Origin: Liquidambar formosana
Lineage: Eukaryota > Streptophyta > Magnoliopsida > Saxifragales > Altingiaceae
Assembly: GCA_039720395.1 (NCBI GenBank)
Contig: CM077827.1
Coordinates: 22,906,375 to 22,970,374 of the forward strand
Direction: 5' to 3'
DNA length: 64,000 nt
A program made the translations under genes and the position numbers. Positions 34,355 through 45,747 of this stretch are shown here, piece by piece; position 1 is the first letter of the stretch; every line of letters begins with the position of its first letter. The notes beneath the pieces were generated by a model. It ran no database searches, was not told where the DNA came from, and saw only the letters and a program-made list of their open reading frames with translations.

Positions 34355-36074
34355 CTCATGAAATGAGCTTGGTGTTGAATAGATTGACTTTCAAGTCTTG
34401 GAATTCAATTCTCTAGGAGATGATAGTGATGTCATATCATGTGATAAAGATAATTTCACATGAAATGACTTGCTAATCATGTGATAAAGATAACTTCACA
34501 TGAAATGATGATTCATGAGTTATGCTAGTTACGAAGTAACTAGCTATCTTTGTGAAGAGGGCATGAAATGCACCTCGTTTTTCAATCAGTTGACTTTCAA
34601 AATCAATGTTGTACCATGTGATAAAGATAATTTCACATGAAATGACATGAAATAAGCTTGATTTCCAATCAATTAACTCTCAATTCAATGACATTTCATG
34701 TGGTAAAGATAATTTCACATGAAATGATAAGAAATGAACTTGATTTCGAGTTGAATGACTCTCAATACATTATCATTTCATGTGATAAAGATAATTTCAC
34801 ATAAAATGAACTTGATTTTGAGTTGAATGACTCCTAGTACACTGTCATTCCATGTGATAAGGATAGTTTCACATGAAATGATAAGAAATGAGCTTGATTT
34901 TGAATCAATTGACTTGCAATTGGGTCTCATATTATGTGATAAAGACAGTTTCACATGAAATGACGATTCATGAGTTATGAAATAACTCCCTGTCTTTGTT
35001 GTTTCCACAGAAAGTGGCATAATTTCACATGAAATGATGATTCATGAGTTATGAAATAACTCCCTATCTTTGTTGTTTCCATAGAAAGTGGCATGAAATG
35101 ATCCATGAGTTATGCAATAACTCTTTGTCTTTGTTGTTTCCACTGAAAGTGGCATAATTTCACATGAAATGATGATTCAAGAGTTATGAAATAACTCACC
35201 ATCTTTGTTGTTTCCACTGAAAGTGGCATGAAATCATAACTTCACATGAAATGATGAGTCATGAGTTATGAAATAACTCACCACCTTTGTTATCCCCAGT
35301 GAGACTGGCATGAAGTACACTTGTTTTTGAATTGATGGACATTCAATTCAAATTCACATGAAATGATGACTTATGAGTTATGAAATAACTCGTTTTGAGA
35401 ATTACCAATGAAATTGGTAGGATACCTTTTGATGCACTAGTGCAACTAGCTTTGTATCATGAGAAGACCATGTGGATATCACTAATGCAATTAGTGCATG
35501 GTAAAAGCATTTGCATGAGCGCACCAACGAAGTTGGCATGCATAGAAATGCAATCAATTCTTTGCTTCGATGAAATCGTCGCATGCTTGGATATGACGAA
35601 GTCTATCCTTATGGTTCCATTTGAGTTTGTTGGTATTAATGAGATTAATCCATCAAGCAAAAAATGTGTTGTTATATCACTAATGCAATTAGTGCAGGCA
35701 TTTGCATGAGCGCACCAACGAAGTTGGCATGCATAGAAATGCAATCAATTCTTTGCTTCGATGAAATTGTCGCATGCTTGGATATGACGAAGTCTATCCT
35801 CATGGTTCCATTTGAGTTTTTTGGGATTAATGAGATTAATCCATCAAACAAAAATGTGTTGTTATATCACTAATGCAATTAGTGCAGGCATTTGCATAAG
35901 CGCACCAACGAATGTTGGTATGCAATCAATTATTTGCTTCGATGAAATCGTCGCATGCTTGGATATGACGAAGTCTATCCTTTTGGTTCCATTTGAGTTT
36001 GTTGGTATTAATGAGATTAATCCATCAAACAAAAATGGGTTGTTCTTTTATCATTGGCTCGCAAGTGAAACTTG
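34355..36074. repeat. Array of mini-hairpins with a GAA/GCA spacer before the 3' LTR
   Basis: About twenty short inverted repeats share a 3-nt spacer while stems differ. CTCAT/ATGAG (34355), GCTAGTTAC/GTAACTAGC (34524-34544), GCAT/ATGC (34561), GAGTTAT/ATAACTC (34972, 35046, 35181, 35263, 35375), CCACT/AGTGG (35140, 35214), TACCAAT/ATTGGTA (35403), CCAAC/GTTGG (35524, 35715) and CAAGT/ACTTG (36062) all enclose GAA. GAGTTAT/ATAACTC (35107), CTAGT/ACTAG (35437) and CACTAAT/ATTAGTG (35480, 35678, 35868) enclose GCA. CCAGT/ACTGG (35296) encloses GAG. Larger foldbacks CATTTCATGTG...CACATGAAATG recur between about 34430 and 34980. Non-coding; function unknown. Confidence 0.75.
35478..36040 (+). repeat. 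Three tandem ~190-198-bp repeats
   Basis: Units start at 35478, 35676 and 35866 (periods 198 and 190) with ATCACTAATGCAATTAGTGC. Each includes TTTGCTTCGATGAAAT, CGCATGCTTGGATATGACGA and GGTATTAATGAGATTAATCC or close variants. Unit 3 has lost a short segment containing GCATGCATAGAA. They lie within the hairpin array and read as short open frames by chance. Confidence 0.85.
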
Positions 36075-36093
36075 TTCACCAATGAGGGGCTTC

Positions 36094-39000
36094 TGTTACA
36101 CCCCATTTTTGTCACCATAGCTAGGACATATCATTTCATGTAGGATTTTGAGTCCTTTTTGAATCTAGTCTTTTGCATTGAGTTTCTATGGCATTGAATA
36201 TCATGTGTATGAATTTTGAAGTGATTTGAAGTTCATCTCGATAGTCAATAAGAACTTTTGCGACTTCAAGGGCATAATCGTCTTTTAAGTCGTATATTTT
36301 CCATTTGACTTTGGAATGAATCCCGAGTCATTCCATTGAGTTCATATGGGTACATAGAGTTCATATATAGGTTCAATTTCATGAATTAATGGTTTAAGAT
36401 CAATTCGGCTCGTAATGGTTCGGGTTGGCTAAAAGACCCTTTCTTGGTTTGCTCAAATTGACTCATAAGACCCAATCAATTTTCTCTCATTTAACTTCAA
36501 TTGGGCTTTATTTATGTCCTAAACATGTTTAGAAAGATCGAATTTCGATTGGGAAAGCATTCGGTTTGACCTCGTGTACAAACCCAACTTAGCGACGGTG
36601 AAGTACCATGGTTAACCACCTTTGTAAAACCTAACCATGCACCCATGGTTGAGGATTTTTGTCCTAAAATGCCTAAAAATGTGTTTCCCTTCGAAACACG
36701 GTCGTTTTGGCTTTTATTTCGTCAAAATCGGACTTAATTTGAAGATTTTAGGACTTCTACAGCAAGTGGGAGTCAAAACCGGAGTGAAAATAGGAGGGCC
36801 TCGGGTAACCATCTGGGGCTGGACGGTCAGCCTTCTAGGCTCAGACGGCTAACTGTCCAGGCCTAGATGGTCACCCGAGGAATCCTACTTTAAGTCAACT
36901 TCTGACTCTATCTTCCCTCTTTTGACGGTTTCCTCCACCAAAACAACTTGTCTGAGCTTAGGAGTGTGTAGGTTTGAGTTGTTTGAGCACCAAGAGAGTC
37001 TCTAATAGCCCTAGGATCATTATTTAATGAATTAATCTTAGCCATTGGTTTAGGGGGTCAGTTCTCTATATAAAAGACATGATATTCAGCACATAGGAGA
37101 AGGTTAATTGCACTTTACACTTAGAGAGAGAGGGAGCTACGAGTTTGGAGAGCTAGAAGGACTTCAAGAGGAGGCTCTTCAACCCCAAGCAAGTAAGGAA
37201 ACAAGAGGTTTGAAGACAAGGAAGAGTCTACAAGAGGTAAGCCTATCCCTTTAATGCTGAACATGAATTTTCTGCTTCTCCTTCTTCTTCTTCTTCTTCT
37301 TCTTCTTCTAGGATAGTTATGGTGCATGAGATTGCTCTTCTTATGGATTGAATTCAATGTTTATGTGATGTTACATGAATGATTTTAGGACAGTTCATGG
37401 CTTTATATGCTTGATAATCCCTGGTTTACCAAGGATTTGATAGCCTTATTCGTTCTATCTTCTTAAATCATGCATAGTTCACATGTTTAGGTTGCTGTGA
37501 TTGTTATTATGAATTGATGCTCCTGTTAGTTAATATATGTTATATGAATGATATTCATGATGATTTGAGCATGTCTTAGAGTCGTTTCATAGGTTTTAAT
37601 GCATAGTTGTGAGATTAGGGTTTTGATAACCTTGAAATCGCATAAGTTTTATACAGCATGCTTAGCTTAGCTTTTTGAGTTGTTGCTCATTATAGTCATT
37701 TTATATATGCTGCATATAGTTGAATCATGCTAGGTTTGCGTTCATGTAGTGGGTTTTATAGGTCTTTTGGAGACATTATCCTTTTTTAAGGATAATTATC
37801 CTTTTCGTTGAGTGAAGTTTTGCATGAGAGTCTTCTGTGATGTGTTTAAGCATGAAATCACTTCTATTGTGTTCTAGTATATATATTTTACGTAGGATAT
37901 GCTGATTGCACCTCCCCACAATGACTTTTTTACGTGAAATTATCTTAGGATAGTTTTGCTTAAGAAAGCTCGCCGTAGGAAGGTCTATTTTCATATTTTA
38001 CATGAAATATCATCTTTTTGGTTAGAATGTGCTTTGTTATCATGTTTATTGATATTATTGGAGTCTCTTATGCTTGTTAGTGTGTCTTTAGTAGGTTTTT
38101 ATGCATGTTAGTCGAGTCATTGCATGTAGGATTGAGTTAGAGTCCTTAGTTATTCATTATTCTTGTTGTTTGCATGATTAATGGATGATTTTAGGCCTTG
38201 TCAAGGTTTTGTCCAGATTTGCATATTGCTTTCTTTGCATGATTTTGTGCACTTGTAAGGGTGCAAACAGGTACAATGCTTGTCCTATTGCAAATAGGGC
38301 TGTTATGGTCTGAAATGGCTAATGCTAGGAGCTTGTGCGCTCAGGTAAGTAGGGTTTGAAGGTGCCCCAATTCACCTTTCTTTTTCTTTCTTTTCTCTTC
38401 TCCCTCCTAGGGTTACTTCTTAATACAAGTCTATGGTTTTAATCAAAGGTTTCCTTCAATAATAAATTCTGTTTTTTTATCAAGGTTTCCATTTTGTGGA
38501 AGTTTTCCTAAATTCAAACTTGTTTATTCAATTCTCTTTCAAATAAGGAAACCTAGGGTTTTTACCATAGGTTTGTATTAGGTTGTAACCCTATTCTTTT
38601 CGAACTACGTGGACTTTGATCCATGTATTTCGCTGCATGGTACGTAGGCGCTCTTCGTGAGGCTCAAGTTCGTTCTAGGATCCAAGTATCCTAGGCTTTT
38701 TTTTTCTTTTCTTTTCTTTTCTTTTTGTTTTGTTTTATTTGAGTGATTGTGTATGAGATGATTAGATGGGATATATGATATGCATGCTGCCTTGTGATGA
38801 TATATGATGATATTTGAGTGGAAAAGATATTAAGTTAGCCCAATTAAATTAAGAGACCAACTCAGGCGATGTGGGTGTCTATGGGCTTTTGCCCAGAACC
38901 TTCCCACGTCGTAACTTAGCCCCCGAATCCAATTTTCTGGTTTCAAAGACTTTGCTTTTCCTTTAATGGAGTCATGTGGTTTTGAAAATAAAACATTTTT

Positions 39001-39110
39001 GTGGTTTTCCTCTTTTCCCTAAAAAATGAGGTGGCGACTCCTTTTTTGTTTGTTGTCTTTCACACCTATCATTTTGCCAAACCCTTGTGGGCCGTTTTCC
39101 GGGGTTCACA
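36094..39110 (+). repeat. 3' LTR of the Ogre-type element
   Basis: 3017 bp, starting TGTTACACCCCATTTTTGTC and ending TTTTCCGGGGTTCACA, preceded by purine-rich GAGGGGC. It contains the cassette (36799-36880) and TATATAAAAG (37067-37076). The (TTC)n run near 37275 is a few units longer than in the 5' LTR; scattered substitutions distinguish the two. Confidence 0.93.
36799..36880. promoter_or_regulatory. 82-bp palindromic cassette of the 3' LTR
   Basis: Same length and position relative to the TATA box as in the 5' LTR, with substitutions (for example ACCATCTGGGGCTGGACGGT for the first unit and CCTTCTAGGCTCAGACGG for the second). This LTR promoter could read out into downstream sequence. Confidence 0.55.
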
Positions 39111-39115
39111 CTAAG

Positions 39116-40614
39116 TTGCTCTAATCGGAATGGCATGAATAGGCCATGCACCATACCTGAATATTCATGAGTGCTCTAGAGAACCTACCTAAACTCTCAC
39201 AGGAAACGGCCCCACTTCCACACCCATATAGGTGGATCCATTATGTGTGGACTACAACTAAACACATCACCCAAATAGGACTATGGAATCCACTAAGAGT
39301 TAAAACTCAACCTTAAACGTTTAAACGTTGCAGTTTGCATTATCTACACGATAGGACGGGACACTCAAAATATATTATATAAATTATAGTGCACTCTAAG
39401 TCAACTAATAACTTGTTATTACCCATATAAACCTATTTCTTGAGATTTCCATTCACATAAGTTGAGTTACCATCACTGTTGACCCTTGTTACAGGCATAA
39501 GTCCCATTCCCCTCAATGTAATATTCATTAATAAGTGAATTAGTCAGAAGTTTAATAATTCTCATCTCTGTTTCTTTAAGCAGTTGCTATTTAACATTTG
39601 TGCCTTTAGGCATTTAGCCTACCCTTGCTCGAGCCAACAAATTTTGAATGAGCACAAGTCTTATTCATAAATAAATAAATGCTAAGATTTTTATCTCAAC
39701 ACTCTCATAACTTTTTACAAGTCAAGTCATCAATTTCATAATTCAAAGTGAACAATAAAACATATCATCTTAGATAATTCTAAAGCACCATACCATACAG
39801 GCAATTTAGATCCATACAAGGATTTCTTTTCATTTGAATCAAAGATTCAATCATCATCATAATCTGTAAGTAATATAAGAAATCGATAAAATTGATAATA
39901 GCTGAGAAAGTTGGGTACACACATTACAAAATTTCAGGTAAATATACCTCGCAGAAATATATCCAATTTATGAATGTATTCCCTTATGAATCATTGATTC
40001 ATCTCACATTATTATATCATCAAAGACATAAATAAAAATATGTCATACTATACCCATAAATTTTCAAAAATCATTATCAAAATTCAAAAATAACTTTGGT
40101 CAGTACAACAATATAAAAAATGTATATATGATCATTAATAAAATATCTCGTTAGCCACCAAGTGATTATTCTCAAAATAATTAATAATTTATATATGACA
40201 TTCTCTCAATATATCACATATAATTTTAAGAGGTCTTAATTAACCTCATTTTCAAAAATTAAAATGATAAAACTCATTTTATCCCTTCTATTAATAAGAG
40301 ACTAACGTGGCAATGTACAATATATTGAAAAAAAATTTAATAATTAGTGAATTAAAAAAATAAACATAAATCTTCACGTAAAATGTGTCTCCACAAGATG
40401 TGCCTTCACAATTCAAGATATAATGTTCTCGTTACTAATCTCAATGCAATATTAGCATTCACATAAACAACACATTACTTAAAAATATAGTCATATTTTC
40501 ACATTAAATGTATTTCTCAATACATTGATACATCTTACAATTTCCATATAAATTATATTCATATAAAAACCAAATTTAAATGTAAATTTATTTTTCTACT
40601 ATCACACAATATAT
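39116..40614. other. Non-coding interior of the outer LTR element
   Basis: AT-rich sequence with no gag or pol similarity on either strand. It is continuous with 15538-15745 once the Ogre-type element and one CTAAG are removed. It ends at the L1 target duplication TCACACAATATAT (40602-40614). Confidence 0.55.
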
Positions 40615-40629
40615 GTATGTATTTATATA

Positions 40630-40682
<53 letters not shown>

Positions 40683-43600
40683 ATAAGCAACGAAAATATT
40701 ATTGAGTAAAGAGAAGAATGTACAAGAGGATGAGAAGTCCTACAGAAAAAAGAAAATAAAATAAAAAAAAGAACATAAAACAAGTCCTACATTTCACAAA
40801 TCGCCAACCAATCTGATGAAATGAGAAAAAAGGGAATTCCAGAAAACTCTTTAGAACCTGAAGCCCAAAAGGGGGCTAAAAAAACCACCCTTTCTTTTAA
40901 AACCTCAAACTCCTTTGCCTAGTTTTCAAAGACCCTTGCATTTCGTTTTAACCACAAAACCTAGAAAATGGCAAAGACCACACATCTCCATAAGACCATC
41001 CCCTTGGAGCTCCTACCGAAACCACAATAGTCAATTACCAACAAGTCAACACAAGAAGCCGGAGGAACCCAAAAAATCCCAATCAATTGAAACAATGATG
41101 ACCACAACAAAAAGGCCACCTCGCAATGCAAAAACAGGTGGTCCAAGCTCTCATCCAACCTCCTACACATGCAGCACCATTGAGGTAATAGACAAAACTT
41201 AGGTCCTCTCTTCTACCACATATCATTAGTATTAATCCTTCTACGAGCAACAATCCATGCAAAAACTTTAACTATTAAAGGCACCCTTGCTTTCCAAATC
41301 ATCTTGGAAGGAGGAAAAGTGGACAAGACAAGATCATCAAGAATAACATCCAAGAAAGATTTACATGAGAAAACTCCCGATGAACAAGGAACACACCTTC
41401 TCTTATCCGATATCCTAGAATTAAGAGTGACCCCATTAAGCTCGGATAACAAAGAGGACAACTCAACCAACTCCCTATCATTCAGGTTTCTAAAAAAATG
41501 AAAATCCCAACTAATAGGTACCGAGGGCGAGGCTACCATATTCTGGATAGAAAAATCATGAGCAAGAGAAACATTATATAATCAAGAAAAACGAGCTGAA
41601 AAAGGACCACCATTTCTCCAAGAATCCTCCCAAAAACGAATCCTTTCCCCATTCCCCACCCCAAGTGATATATGCTCCAAAAAAAGTGGTAAACCCTGAG
41701 CAATAGACCTCCATGGACTTTGGGTGGAAGTCTTCACACCAACCCCAAAGTCCCAACCGTTATTCTGCAAGCCATATTTGCTTTTGATAACCAAGTGCCA
41801 TAAAGAATCCTTCTCTAACAGAAATCTCCAGAGTCATTTACCCAATAAAGCAATGTTCCTCGCAATAATGTTACCCAAACCAAGCCCCCCTTTACACTAG
41901 ATCTAGACACCACCTCCTAACTAACCAAGTGATCCTTCTTCCCTGCCCCTCTGCCCTCCTATAAAAAGTCCCTCATCAACTTCTCAATCCCCACAGCCAC
42001 TCCCTTAGGAATCTTAAATAAAGACAAATAATAAATGGGAATACTATCCAAGACCAATTGAACTAACACCAATCTCCCCCCTTTTGAAATCAATGCCCTC
42101 TTCCAACCATCCAATCTCTTTCCCACCTTATCAATCACAGGTTGCCAAAAGTTAGCATGTCTCGAATCCCCCCCCTAAAGGCAAACCTAAATATTTTAAT
42201 GGCCAGTTCTCTACCAAACACCCAATCTCCCTAGCTATCCTATCCAACTTGTCTTGAGAGCAATTCACTCCCGCTAAAGAACTCTTACCCATGTTCACCT
42301 TCAATCCAGACACCAACTCAAAAATATGTAATATGTATTTCAAAGTAGTGATATTTTGTTCATTATTAGAAGCAAGAAAGAGAATATCATCAGCAAACTA
42401 CAAGTGAGAAACTAAAACATTATCCCTCCCAACAGAAAACCATTCAAACAACCTACACTCCTTAGCTCTATCAACCAACCTACCCAAAACATCCACCACC
42501 AAGGTAAATAAAAAAAATAGAGAGTCGATCTCCTTGCCTCAACCCCTAGACGCCCTGAAAACCTTCCCAGGTTTCCCATTCAACACTACAGCCAAGTTTA
42601 TAAATGACAAGCAACCCAAAATCCATTTCCTCCACCTAGCCCCAAAACTCTTCCTCTTTAGTACAAAATCCAAAAAAATCCTAATCTACATAGTTATAAG
42701 CTTTTTCAAAATCAAGCTTGAAAAGGAAGCCTTCTAAACCCCTAACCCTATACTCATCCACTGCCTCATTAGCAACTAACACTGCGTCCAAGATTTGACG
42801 CCTTTTGACAAAGGCGCACTAGGAACTGGAGATAGTTACACTAAGCACTTCCCTCAGCCTGTTAGCCAACACTTTAGCAAGAATCTTATAAAGTGAAGTA
42901 ACCAAGCTAATAGGTCTAAAATCTTTCAAATGTAAAGACCTCTCTTTTTTGGGAATTAAGCAAATAAAAGAAGCATTAGTGCAAGCATTCACCACCCCAT
43001 TTTCATAAAACTCCAAAAAAACTTTCAACAAGTCATCTTTGATCATTTCCGAACAGTCCTGAAAAACTGCCAACATAAAACCATCCAGACCCGGTGATTT
43101 ATCCCTACCACAATAAAAAATAGCTCCTCTGATTTCTTCTAAATCAAAAGGACGCTCCAACCCCAGCACCTATACCTCATTAATTGAGCTCTAATCTAAT
43201 CCCAAAATACCAGGTCTCTCCACACTATCTGAAGAGTACAACCTAGAAAAAAAAAATCAAACCCCTCGTTAATAATAATAATAAGAGGTTCATCCTCTAA
43301 TACTTCACCATTGTCCTTTACTAATTGCTTCACTAAATTTTTCTTTCTTTTCCGATTTGCCAAACTTTGTATTATTATCCCCTTCCTTTAACCACTTAAA
43401 TTTAGATTTTTGGCTCCACATAACCTCTTCCTTAAATAAAATCTCTTGAAGTTTATTCTTTAGATCCCTTCTCTCAACGCTAAACCTATGCTCTAGAGAA
43501 CCACCCATTTCCATTGCATCCAACTCAATCTTCTTAACAATGGTGCCTTTCATCTCTTTGATATCACCAAATACCTCCTTATTCCACACTTTTAACTTTA

Positions 43601-43709
43601 TGCTTCACAAAATTATGCTTTTTCATGAACTTGAAACCCTCCCAACCTTGTGCAAGGCCGTCTGCCCACCAAGATTCAAAGCAACTCCTAAATAAATGAT
43701 GATCTAATG
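40615..43709 (-). mobile_element. 5'-truncated L1-type LINE
   Basis: 3.1 kb, flanked by the 13-bp duplication TCACACAATATAT (40602-40614 and 43710-43722). The 3' end (left side here) runs into a long (AT)n tract at about 40629-40680 instead of a clean poly(A). It holds ORF2 from just upstream of the reverse transcriptase to the zf-RVT domain; endonuclease and ORF1 are missing. Inserted into the outer LTR element. Confidence 0.9.
40961..43589 (-). pseudogene. L1 ORF2 relic (reverse transcriptase and zf-RVT)
   Basis: Broken minus-strand frames in family order: EEVMWSQKSKFKWLKEGDNN (43305-43589), the RT block with RDKSPGLDGF, FICLIPKKERSLHLKDFRPI and SLYKILAKVLANRL (42819-43169), SGLKVNMGKSSLAGVN and PLKYLGLPLGG (42152-42343), GNGERIRFWEDSWRNGGP (41582-41794), the zf-RVT lead IWKARVPLIVKVFAWIVARR (41213-41539), and RRLDESLDHLFLHCEVAFLL (40961-41170). 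The segment holding the catalytic Y-DD lies near 42390, where CAGCAAACTACAAGTGAGAA on the plus strand follows GATATTCTC-type coding. Many stops and frameshifts; inactive. Confidence 0.85.
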
Positions 43710-43722
43710 TCACACAATATAT

Positions 43723-45747
43723 TCACAATTGGACATTTTTTATTAGAAATTTAAATTTTGAATCACAAGAAAGTATCATAATGATATCAACATATGATAT
43801 TGCTATTTTAATCTCATGAAATTAAATAGTATAACAAATATTTATTTGCGTTGGACATGTAGCATATAGTTTTTAATGTCATTTAACTCCAGTTAATGTA
43901 CCAAATATTTATAAATAAATAAATTTATTAAACTCAGTTGATGTACCAAATATTTATAAATAAATAAATTTATTAAACTCAATATTGTCAATCCCCACAG
44001 TTGAACATACAAGTATTTTTTTTTTTCAATTTAAAATAATTCTCATTATATAAAAGGTTACACAAATAAGCATGTAAATTCAAAATAAATTTTGAAATGA
44101 TCCTCAATTATCATCTCATCGTCAAATTATATTTGTCACTATGTGAAAGAACCATACTAATATACAACATTCAAGTTATATAAATATTTCAATATGGTAA
44201 TAGTATAATCTCTCAACCTATATCTGAAGTGATTAAATTTATAAATATCATACTTTTTCTCATAAGAATTATTTATGTATGCTTTGATTATACCTTATCA
44301 AAATCATAAGTTAATATGCACACATGAATTAACAATATCATGTTTCATAATTAAATTCAATCAATTTAGAATTGACTAACAAGATATATGAATTTAAACT
44401 CTTTCTTTAAGGATGATAAATGAAAGGTTGGTAATATATATTCACTTCAATAACTTTTTGACTGAAATATTAATTAAAGAAATAATTATAAAATATTATT
44501 ATAACAATCAAACACATAGATTTGTAACCGAACTCTAACAGTCAAAAGAAATTTAACCCGAGAGTCAAACATTAAATTTCTAAAGCCTAGAAAATTTATT
44601 GGCAAAAGGTTACAAAATTAATCATGTAATCAATTGGCTAGTCATGATCTTCATAGTTGAAAATTGAATCAAATTTAAATAATAATTTAAGTTTTGTAAC
44701 CAGATCATAACAATTAACTCCAATAAATTCAATGGTTAGAAATTAATAAAATTATGTCCCTCTTTGTATTTTAAAATATTCAAAATATAATAATCTTATG
44801 TATATAGCATTTATGTAATTAAATGTAAAAGCAAACCCTACAAATTCAAGCATTATAAAAATGATATAATTTTGACATCATAAATAAAATAATATGCTTG
44901 AACAAAATTTAGAAATTTCACATGTAAATAGGATACATCTATTTGTGTAATTAAACTAAAATGGATATCGAAAAACTCTTATCAATTCATAATTCTCAAT
45001 GCAAGAATTATCACAAAATGACTATATAATTGAGGCATATCATTCAAACAAAATAGTTTATATTTGCTTTAAAAATTCATAATTGTTATCTAAACATTAT
45101 TATGAAATTCAACCCATATGTATACGTTCTCCAAATATAACACCAATTTTATTTATTTATTTTTTTCTTCTATTACAAAAGATTAATCCATACACTATTT
45201 TTTCATGTTAAGTCATAAAATTCAGATTTAATATTGATATAGTAGAAGGCACATCTCCATTCTAAAAGAGAAATTATATTTCAATTTAAAAATAAGGATT
45301 AACAAATAATAATCAATAACTAGAATAATGATTTTAAATTGTTCATAAACCGTTTTTCTATCTAAGTTGTCACAAAATTGTATGATTGTAATAACAAACA
45401 ATTAAAGTCATAAAATTCACCAAATAGAATCAAATTACACTATACTTGATAAAGATTCAAAAAATTTTACAATCCAATTAGGAATCTCAAATATTAGGAA
45501 TAACATCTTTCTAAAAGCAATTCTATCAATTTATTATGATATGATTCAAACTCATATATCTCAAAAATATTGTGCAAAAGAATAGAATATCAATGAATTG
45601 AATGGAGATTAAAATAGAAGATTTATCCATTTTTTGTAATAGATTAAGAAAATCCAATGATTCAAATATCACATGATTCATGCAAATTACAAACCAAAAC
45701 AATCATATCAATTGATTAATGACACCCAACAAATCAATTCTTAAGAT
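43723..45747. other. Non-coding interior of the outer LTR element, with a 45-bp tandem duplication
   Basis: Very AT-rich, with no coding similarity. Positions 43891-43980 hold two 45-bp copies sharing TGTACCAAATATTTATAAAT. Nothing else of note before the LTR at 45748. Confidence 0.5.

Larger units (their letters stand above)
15746..39110 (+). mobile_element. Tat/Ogre-type Ty3-gypsy retrotransposon with two antisense genes, 23.4 kb
   Basis: Bounded by TG...CA LTRs of about 3.0 kb (15746-18754 and 36094-39110) and a perfect 5-bp duplication CTAAG (15741-15745 and 39111-39115). Order on the plus strand: LTR, primer-site zone, gag-pro (19524-22832), intron-like gap, pol with RT, two RNase H domains and integrase (23017-26375), then non-coding sequence and a purine-rich GAGGGGCTTC before the 3' LTR. 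Tandem RNase H domains, very long LTRs and a gap between protease and RT are Tat/Ogre hallmarks. On the minus strand, between integrase and 3' LTR, lie a DUF7745-like gene and a plant mobile domain gene. An inverted solo LTR of the same family sits at 28170-30853. The LTRs look nearly identical over long stretches, suggesting recent insertion, although pol is broken. Confidence 0.93.

Noticed and set aside
35395..36120. Overlapping open frames of about 100 codons on both strands
   Set aside because: They arise from the three ~190-bp tandem repeats; the peptides are repeats of one another in several frames and match no family.
40621..40680. Long (AT)n run as a matrix-attachment or origin signal
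   Set aside because: It abuts the LINE 3' end just inside its target duplication, so it is best read as the element's tail.
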